Source: an uncultured Clostridia bacterium (GTDB lineage Bacteria; Bacillota; Clostridia; TANB77; CAG-508). From it: 21,515 bases of DNA. The position numbers and the translations under genes are program-made. Location: NCBI GenBank assembly GCA_934179885.1, contig CAKPQY010000001.1, positions 1-21,515 of the forward strand, written 5' to 3'. Below, in pieces: positions 7,176-15,700 of this stretch (position 1 is its first letter; each line of letters starts with the position of its first letter). The notes beneath the pieces are model-generated. The model was not told the origin of the DNA. It did no database searches and saw only the letters and a list, made by a program, of their open reading frames with translations.

Positions 7176-7739
7176 ATGAAATATTTTAAAAAATTAGTAG
7201 GAGACAGAATATACTTATCACCAATGAGTTGTGAAGATGCAGAAAAATATACAGAATGGATGAATGATTTTGAAACAACAGATTATACAGGAAGAAGTCA
7301 TCGAATAATGACAATTGAAGCAGAAAAACAATATTTAGAAAATAATATAAATGAAGAAGCAATATTTTCAATAATAGATATAGAAAAAGATAAATTAATA
7401 GGGGGTGTGGGATTGCATGAAATAAACCACATAAAAAGAAAAGCAGTATTAGGAATATTTATAGGAGATAAAAATTATAGAGATAAAGGATATGGAACAG
7501 AAGCTATAAGATTAATATTAGAATATGGTTTTAATTATCTAAATTTAAATAATATTAAATTGGATTTGATGGAGTTTAACGAAAGAGCGTTAGCTTGCTA
7601 TAAGAAATGTGGATTTAAAGAATATGGTAGAAGAAGGAAATGTGAGTTCATAAGCGGAAAGTATTATGATACCATAGAGATGGATATTCTAGCAGAAGAG
7701 TTCAATGGTGATTATATAAGAAATAAGAATATCAAATAG
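7176..7739 (+). CDS. GNAT family N-acetyltransferase (RimJ/RimL type)
   Basis: The ATG at 7176 gives 187 residues. I preferred it to the in-frame GTG at 7167 because AGGAG (7161-7165) is ten bases from the ATG but only one from the GTG. The N-terminal part, YFKKLVGDRIYLSPMSCEDAEKY, is typical of RimJ/RimL-like enzymes. The acetyl-CoA loop is RDKGYGTEA (about 107-115), followed by the LNEDNxxA-like LMEFNERALACYKKCGFKEYGRRR. These enzymes acetylate amino groups of protein N-termini, small molecules or antibiotics; the substrate cannot be told here. It is the only plus-strand gene between two minus-strand signalling genes and has its own long leader, so it may have been inserted between them. 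Confidence 0.88.
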   Translation: MKYFKKLVGDRIYLSPMSCEDAEKYTEWMNDFETTDYTGRSHRIMTIEAEKQYLENNINEEAIFSIIDIEKDKLIGGVGLHEINHIKRKAVLGIFIGDKNYRDKGYGTEAIRLILEYGFNYLNLNNIKLDLMEFNERALACYKKCGFKEYGRRRKCEFISGKYYDTIEMDILAEEFNGDYIRNKNIK

Positions 7740-7790
7740 AAAAGATAAAAAAGGAGAACTAATTACAAATAAAACAACAATTTTCTATAT

Positions 7791-7846
7791 TTTGTTGAAT
7801 TCATTCAACAAAATACTAAAAATATATTGAATTCATTCAACAAAAA
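7791..7846. repeat. Palindrome with a second, partial copy
   Basis: TTTTGTTGAAT (7791-7801) and ATTCAACAAAA (7804-7814) are perfect inverted arms around TC. The 19-base piece TTGAATTCATTCAACAAAA (7796-7814) recurs exactly at 7828-7846, 32 bases on. The shape (TGTTGAAT-2-ATTCAACA) resembles binding sites of dimeric regulators such as the TetR family, yet it lies downstream of the GNAT stop. A ribosome-site-like AAGGAGA (7752-7758) just upstream has no start codon after it, so this stretch may be remains of a lost gene. Confidence 0.7.
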
Positions 7847-7900
7847 TAGCATAATATTAAAATCTCAAAAATATTAGAAAAGAGAATGTGACTTTTTAAG

Positions 7901-7951
7901 TACAAAAATATTAGAGCATAGGATTCAAAAACCTATGCTCTAATATTTTAT
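7901..7951. terminator. Strong 16-bp terminator hairpin for the NRPS-kinase operon and GNAT
   Basis: AATATTAGAGCATAGG (7907-7922) and CCTATGCTCTAATATT (7932-7947) are exact reverse complements with a nine-base loop. It abuts the kinase stop codon. On the minus strand a five-T run follows; on the plus strand a TTTT run follows after the stem. It insulates the two transcription units. Confidence 0.85.
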
Positions 7952-9759
7952 AATGGTAAAATAATATTAAATGTAGTACCTTTACCTTCCTCAGTTTCAA
8001 AAGTAATATCACCATTAAAATGAGCTTTAATAGTAGAATAAGACATATATAAACCAAGACCAGTACCATTTTTACCTTTTGTTGTAATCATCTCTTTAAA
8101 CAACTTATCTTGAACCTTTTGAGGTAAACCAGAACCGTAATCTTTAACAGAGATAATTAGATTATCTTTTTGTTTATCTAAAATTAAATCAATATTTTTT
8201 TCAGGTTCTCCATTATATGCTTGAATTGCATTTGAAATCATATTGTTTATAACTTGAACCAAACTGTTTATATCACCATGTATTGTAGTGCTCTTTGGTG
8301 CTTTCATTTGAACATTCATATAAACAAGAGCATTTTTAAGTTCGTGTTTCATTAAAATATCTACTCTTTTTACCAATTCATCTAAATCAAAAGATACATT
8401 TTCTGTTTCAGAAAGTGTTACAGCTTGTCCTTTAACTGCAGTAATAATATCTGACATATATTCAGTATATTCTTTGATTTTTCTTATCCATTCGTTCATA
8501 TCTTTTGCTATATCATGATGGTCTTGACTGTTAACTTCAGGGTCATCGATTGAAGAATCATATTCTTTTACTAAATCTGTTAGACCTTCAGCGGCACCAG
8601 ATATTGACATTATAGGAGTTTTTAGGTTGTGTGCAATTCCTCCTATTAATTGTCCTAGAGAAGATAGACGTTCAGCTTCCATAAGAGTTTCTTGTGTGTC
8701 TTTAATTTGTTGCATGTCTTTCATGTGTTGTGTAATATCTTTGAATAATATTAGAATTCCCAAAGATTCACCATCTGATAAAATAGAGTTTATTTCTATA
8801 TGAAAATGTCTGTCTATTTTTTTTATATATAAATCAAAAGATACTGTTTTTTCAGAGTCTTTGACTTTTGGTAATGCATTTTTTATTTTTTTAAAGTTTA
8901 AGTATAAATTGTTTTCTTTTAAAAATGTTTCAAAGTTTTGACTTCTTAAGTCTTTCTTTTCTTTTATATTAAATGTTGTTAAAAAAGTTTGGTTGAAGTC
9001 TGTTATACTTCCATCTTCATTTAGTACTATATAGCTGTCTGAAATTCTATCAACAATTTTCTGAAGTGCAATAGGGGCAACTCCTAAAAAATTAAATTTT
9101 AGTATAGCTAATCCATAAATAAAAATAGCTAAAGAAAAACTAATAGGAGTTAAATATACATTCATACTAATAATTTTAGTCGTTCCTAATAAATTAATAA
9201 TTATAGGAATACAGGTACCTATTATAAACAAAATAGATTGCTTAGAAAAAATACCAGAAGATTTTATTGAAGTTTTTATAAATAAAAATATACTTATAAA
9301 AAATAGAAAATATGTATAAAATGAATGTACATAAAAATATGGCCCTACCTGAGATTCATTAATAGATAATGAATATTTAACATAGAATAAATGATGTAAA
9401 TTATTTGTCCATAAAACTATTAATGAAAATATAGGTATTATAAATAAAAGTAAATAAGATTTTTTAAAAGTAATCTTGGTATTTTTAAAAATTAAAGCCA
9501 TAAAGAAAATAGCCACTGGTAAAAAACAAGTTCCAATATAAATGAAATATTCAAAATATATAGGTGGAAATTCAAATAAATTATAGCAAATATTTTGCAT
9601 TAATACACCTAAACTTATAATTAATACACATATTAAAATACATATAAATGATTTCTGTAATTGTATTAGAGGCCTTTTCCCTAAAATGTAAAAGGCCATA
9701 CATACAACTAAAAAAGTGGAAATTACCAATAATATAAAAGGTAATGTAACAAAATTCAT
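7948..9759 (-). CDS. Membrane sensor histidine kinase (7TM - PAS - HisKA - HATPase)
   Basis: The 603-residue protein starts with about seven hydrophobic segments (to about 225) that match the HisKA-7TM sensing module, including WTNNLHHLFYVKYS. A PAS domain follows (about 235-345, IVLNEDGSITDFNQTFLTTF). Next is a dimerisation/phospho-acceptor domain with LSSLGQLIGGIAHNLKTP, the His lying near 376. The catalytic domain has an N box (NNMISNAIQAY, about 508), DYGSGLP and GTGLGLYMSYSTIKAH. All kinase boxes are intact. AGAGGGA six bases before the ATG overlaps the NRPS stop region, so translation is probably coupled. The ligand sensed by the 7TM module is unknown; its position suggests a link to the NRPS product, but that is inference. 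The REC-HD-GYP regulator is a plausible partner. Confidence 0.93.
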   Translation of the reverse strand: MNFVTLPFILLVISTFLVVCMAFYILGKRPLIQLQKSFICILICVLIISLGVLMQNICYNLFEFPPIYFEYFIYIGTCFLPVAIFFMALIFKNTKITFKKSYLLLFIIPIFSLIVLWTNNLHHLFYVKYSLSINESQVGPYFYVHSFYTYFLFFISIFLFIKTSIKSSGIFSKQSILFIIGTCIPIIINLLGTTKIISMNVYLTPISFSLAIFIYGLAILKFNFLGVAPIALQKIVDRISDSYIVLNEDGSITDFNQTFLTTFNIKEKKDLRSQNFETFLKENNLYLNFKKIKNALPKVKDSEKTVSFDLYIKKIDRHFHIEINSILSDGESLGILILFKDITQHMKDMQQIKDTQETLMEAERLSSLGQLIGGIAHNLKTPIMSISGAAEGLTDLVKEYDSSIDDPEVNSQDHHDIAKDMNEWIRKIKEYTEYMSDIITAVKGQAVTLSETENVSFDLDELVKRVDILMKHELKNALVYMNVQMKAPKSTTIHGDINSLVQVINNMISNAIQAYNGEPEKNIDLILDKQKDNLIISVKDYGSGLPQKVQDKLFKEMITTKGKNGTGLGLYMSYSTIKAHFNGDITFETEEGKGTTFNIILPL

Positions 9760-9769
9760 AAATATCCCT

Positions 9770-12700
9770 CTAATCTAAAAATTTAATTTTTTTAAAATAA
9801 TTAATATATTTTATTATATAATTTTTGTCAATAGTCTTCCATTCAAAACCAATATTTTTTAAATATAATTCTGTGAAAGTAGCATCTAATTGTATGCTAG
9901 AAGTATACAATAAATGCCTATTAGAGTCTAAATCTTGAATAATTCCAGAAATAGAATCTCTTTTTTCAGAATCATTAAGTAAGTTATTAATAATATTTGT
10001 CATTAGATCATCTGTTACCGGAGAAATATCTATATGAAGCTCTTTTAAGGTTTCATAAAATAATTTAATAGGCATTAAATTTGTATTGTAAATATGAAAA
10101 GTATTACAAATGCTACTATATTGTAATATTTTAATTATAGCATCACTACACAAATCTACAGGAGTTAATTCTATGGAATGGTTTAAAGAATATTCTGGAA
10201 AAACTCCTATTTTTATGAAAGATCTTATTCTCTGAGCAAAAGCATTCTCCTTGGTATTTCTTTGAAAAACTCCATCAGAATATCTATTAACAATATTACC
10301 AATTCTTAAAATTTGAGCATTTAAATTATTATTTGCAATTTCTTCTAATATTAATTTTTCTGCTTTAAATTTAGTTGTTGAATATACACCATCTAAGTTT
10401 TGACCAACATATAAAGACTTTTCAGAAAATAATTTTTTAGAATTTATATTGTCAGCAGTTTCTTTTATAGAATTTTCTTTTTCACCATTTCCAGACACAC
10501 TGATAGTAGAGATATGTAATAAACGTTTATTTAATTTTTTGCATAGTGTAACAATATTTTTAGTACCTACAACATTTATTTCTTCAAATAGATTTTTCTG
10601 ACCAAAATGTTTTACTATTGCGCCAGAATTAATTATGGTAGAAATATTTTTACTAATTGTTTTTAAGTCATCTTGTGAAAGACCTAGATTTTCTTTTACA
10701 ATATCACCTTCTAATACATGAATTCTATTTCTATTTTTTTCAAAAAATTCAATTCCAAAATAAAAATTTAAAATATTTTTTAAACGTTCAGAAGGTATTA
10801 CATTATTTTTAGCTCTAACTAAACAATATATATCTCCAGTTTCTTTCTCTAAAAAAGAATGTATAATATGTGAACCTAAATATCCAGTACCACCAATTAG
10901 AAGGACATTATTTACATCGAATTTTTGTATACTAGAGATATTAGATACATCATTTCTCTTTAAAATATCATTAATTTTAGTATAATCATCATCACTTATA
11001 GAGTGAGTAGGAGCAGATTTTGTATAGTTATGATTTGCTAATAATTGTATTGTTGGATGGTTAAAAATATCAGCATATTCAAAATTAAAACCATACTTCA
11101 TAGCTTCTAATTGCATATTTATTGCAGATATAGAATCACCACCTATATCAAAGAAGTTGTCAGTAATAGAAATAGTATCTAAATTTAAAACACGTTTCCA
11201 AATATCAAGAAGCTTTTCTTCTTCTAAAGTTAGATTTTGATTATTAACAGTATTTCCACTAGAAATATTATTAACATCAGGTAAAGGAAGAGCTTTTCTG
11301 TCAATTTTTCTATTTATTGTATAAGGCATTTGTTCAAGATGAACGATGTATGTTGGAACCATATAATAAGGCAAAGATTTTCTTAAAAAATCTTTTACAA
11401 ATTGTTCAGAAATATTAGAATTTTCATCAGATACATAATAACCACATAAAAATTCTTTTCCATTATGTTCAAATTTATTAACAACGCTAGATATAACTCC
11501 ATCAATGCTTTCTATTTTTTGCTCTATTTCTCCAAGTTCTATCCTTAAACCTCTTAATTTTATTTGGTGGTCAATTCTACCTAAACATTGGACTTTTCCA
11601 TCAAATGTCCATCTTCCAATATCGCCAGACTTATACATTTTTCCAGGACCGAAAGCATTTGGTAAAAATTTTTCTTTAGTCATTTCTGGTTTTCCTAAAT
11701 ATCCTAAACCGACTTGTATACCAGAAATATATATTTCTCCAACTACTCCAATAGGAACACGATGTCCATTTTTATCTAAAATATGAATTTGAGTATTCAT
11801 AATTGGAGGTCCTATTGTTATTTTATTCTCTCCATTTAAATTTTGAACATTGGATAAAATCGTTATTTCACTAGGTCCATATATATTATAAATAGTAACA
11901 TCTTTAGATAGTTCCCTTAAATCTTGTACAAATTTTTCAGGTAAAGGCTCTCCACCAAAAACCATGTGTTTAATATTTGAAAGTGCAGATGGATTAAGTT
12001 TGTTATCATAATTGATTTTCATTAAACTAGGTGTAACAGTCATAACATCAGCATTATATTTTTTTATCAAAGCATCCAATAAAATAGGGTTTCTATGTTC
12101 AGCATTGTTTGCCATAAGTACCTTTAATCCATGTGTTAAAGAAACTATAATTTCGTAAACAAATATATCAAAAGGTGTAGATGTTACGGATACAAGACAA
12201 TGTTTATTTCCTTCTTTTAAGTAATTTAAAACTTTTGTCATAGCTTTTGTCATATTAGCAAATCCAACTTGATTTAGCATAACTCCTTTTGGTTTTCCTG
12301 TTGAACCAGATGTATATATAACATAAGATAAATCATTTGCATTAACTTTAACATTAGGATTTTCAAAATTATAATTGTAAAATTCGTTATCCAAATCTAT
12401 TTCTATACAATTTTTAATATTTTTAACAGAATCTTTTAAAGATCTTTGTGTTAATACATATTGAGCTTTACAATCTGACAAATAATATTGAGTACGTTCA
12501 ATAGGATATGTAGGGTCAACATTTAAGAATGCAGCACCAGCTTTTAAAATTCCCAACATACAAACAATAGTCTCTAAAGAACGATTAGTCATAACACAAA
12601 CTATATCATTTGGATGTATACCAGCATTAATTAAAAGATGTGCTAGACTATTAGATTTTTGATTAAGCTCTGAATATGTTAATTTTTTATTATCACATAT

Positions 12701-15700
12701 TAATGCAACATTATTTGGATTAAGTTTTACTTGATTTTCAAATAAACTTACAACAGTATCATCATTTATAACGTCATCAGTTTTATTAAAAATTGATAAT
12801 AAATTATTTTCTTTTTCAGTAATAATATCAACATCTTTTAAAGCAACTGATAAATTTTTTGAAATATTTTCTAATAAAAATATGTAATGTTCAAACAAAC
12901 TATAGATTGTTTCTGGTTTAAATAAATCAGAATTATATTCAATATTTATATTATAAGTTGAAGGAACAACTTCAAAAGTTAAATCAAATTTTGAAGTTTT
13001 AGTATTTGATGGTATCATTTCTATATTTTTATTATTTATTGATAAATTAGTATAATCCATCTCATTTTGATAAGCAAGAACCACATCAAATAGAGAAAGG
13101 TTTGAAGGTATTTTTAAATCTTTTACTAATAAATCATAAGGATATGGTTGATTAGATAATGCATTTAATACCGAATCTTTAACTTCTAATATTAGATTTT
13201 CAAAAGATAAGTCTGGATTTATTTTTAAATTTAATGCAATATTATTAACAAAATTACCAATTATATTATTTAATTTTATATCATTTCTAGCTTCTATTGG
13301 AGAACCTATTATTATATTTTCTTGACTTGAATATTTATATAGCAATAAATATAAACAAGAAAGAAAAATCATATAATCTGAAACATTAAACTTATTAGCA
13401 ATTTGTTTTATCCTTTTCATCAAAGAAGGCTCAAATTTAAAGTACAATTTTTCTCCGTTAAATGTTTTTATATCAGATTTTGAAAAATCATAAGGCAAGT
13501 TTATAACTGGAATTTCAAAATCAGAATATCTTTTATACCAATAATTCTTTATAGGAATTAATTTATTGCTAGAGATAAAATTATTCTCTGCAATAGAAAA
13601 ATCCTTATATTCTATTAAATTGTCAAACTTATCACATGTTCCATTATATAAATCACAAAATTCGCGTAATAGAATATTTAAAGAAGTTCCATCCATTATG
13701 ATATGATGAGAATCTATTAGTAATAAGGACGAATTATTAAAATAATGTAATTCAACTCTTAATAAAGGAGCAAAGTCTAAATCAAATGACTTTGGAAAAG
13801 AATTAATCAAATTTTCAATATCGTCGTTATTTAAATTAGAATGTTCAATAGTATTAATATGTAAATCTATATTTTTCATAACATAGTGTTTTGGTTCATT
13901 ATTTTCAATTTTAAAATAAGTACGGAAAATGCTATTCTGTTTAATAAGCTCATTAAAAATATTTTGAACTTTATCTTTATCTAGTATAGAATTTATTAAC
14001 AAACCGCCACTTACATTATATAAAAGTGAAGAGTCTCCAGATAATTTTGAAGCATAATAAATTCTTTTTTGTGCAGAAGATAATTCATAATTTATCTTTG
14101 ATGGATATTTTTTTATATCAATATAATTCAAACAGCTTTCTAAAGTGTCTAAGTAACTAGCCAATGAATATATTGTATTATATTTAAACAATGTATTAAT
14201 AGTTATATTTTTATTATATAAGTCGTAAATTTTTAAAGAAAAACGTATAGCTAATAAAGAATCCATTCCTAAATTAAAGAAGTTATCTGCAATAGATATA
14301 GATTTCAAATTTAATAAATCACAAAGTATTTCATGCAATTTTTTTTCTGTTTTAGATGATGGTTTAACTATATTATCGGTTATATAAGATATTTCTGGCA
14401 AAGACTTTTTATCAATTTTCCCACTTTGAGTTAATGGAAATTTATCTAAAAGGATTATATAAGTAGGAATCATATAATAAGGCAATTTGTTTAATAAATA
14501 ATTATGTATAAATTCTGTTGTTATATTATTATCTACTGTTACAATGTATGAACAAATTGTAGATGTACCATTTATATCTTTTAGAAGTGTTAATGAATTA
14601 GAAACACCATCAATATTTTTAGTACAATTGTCTATTTCAGATAATTCTATTCTATGACCTCTAAATTTAATTTGAGAATCTTTTCTTCCAACAAAAGTTA
14701 AACAACCAGAAGTTAACCAATAACATATATCCCCCGTTTTATATATTTTTTGAGGAGATAAATTGCTTAAATGCATAAAAGATTTATTGGTTAAATCAGG
14801 ATTATTTAAATATCCTAAAGAAACACTCTTTCCTGTAATACAGAGTTCACCAGGCATACCAACAGGTTGCAAATTATTAAATCTGTTTAAGATAAAGATA
14901 TTATTATTTTTTAAAGGATATCCTATAGGAACAATATCATTCGTTTCATTATATTTATAAACAAAGAATGTTGAACATATTGTTGCTTCTGAAGGACCAT
15001 AACCATTTACTATTTCTATATCTTTATTTAACTTATAAAAATTATTTAAAGTACTATTTTTTATAGCTTCAACTCCAACAGATAATTTATTTATTTCAAA
15101 AGATTTTTTATTCTCATAAACAAAGTTAAATATATCATCTAATATATTAGGTGGTAGAAAAGAAAAAGTAATATGATTTTTTTCTAATATATCACAAAGA
15201 AGAGGTATATCTGTTAAAGTATTTTTTGGATACAAGACTAAAGTTGCACCAAAACATAAAGGAGAAAATATTTCTTGTACACTAGCATCAAAAGACATGT
15301 TTGCAACTGACAAACAATTATCTTCTGGTGAAAATTTATTTATAAAACAATCATTAAAGTTATATAAAAAATTAATTAAATTATAATGTGAAAGCATAAC
15401 ACCTTTAGGATTTCCTGTTGAACCAGAGGTATAAATAATATAACATAAATTATCACTAGGAAAATCAATATTTAATTTTGAATCATCATAATTAGTTAAA
15501 TCTTGGTTTTCAAGATTAGTTATTATAGGTAAATCAACATTTATAGTTTGGTCAGTTATTAATAATTTCGAATTACTATCTTTTAAAATATAATTAACTC
15601 TATCTTCAGGATAATCAGGATGCATAGGTAAATATGCAGCTCCTAATTTTTGAATAGCTAAGATGCATATTATAAACCATGAATTTTTATTCATGTAAAC

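Noticed and set aside
7748..7860. CRISPR array or insertion-sequence end
   Set aside because: Only two copies of the repeat exist, spacing is unlike an array, and there is no transposase or second terminal repeat.
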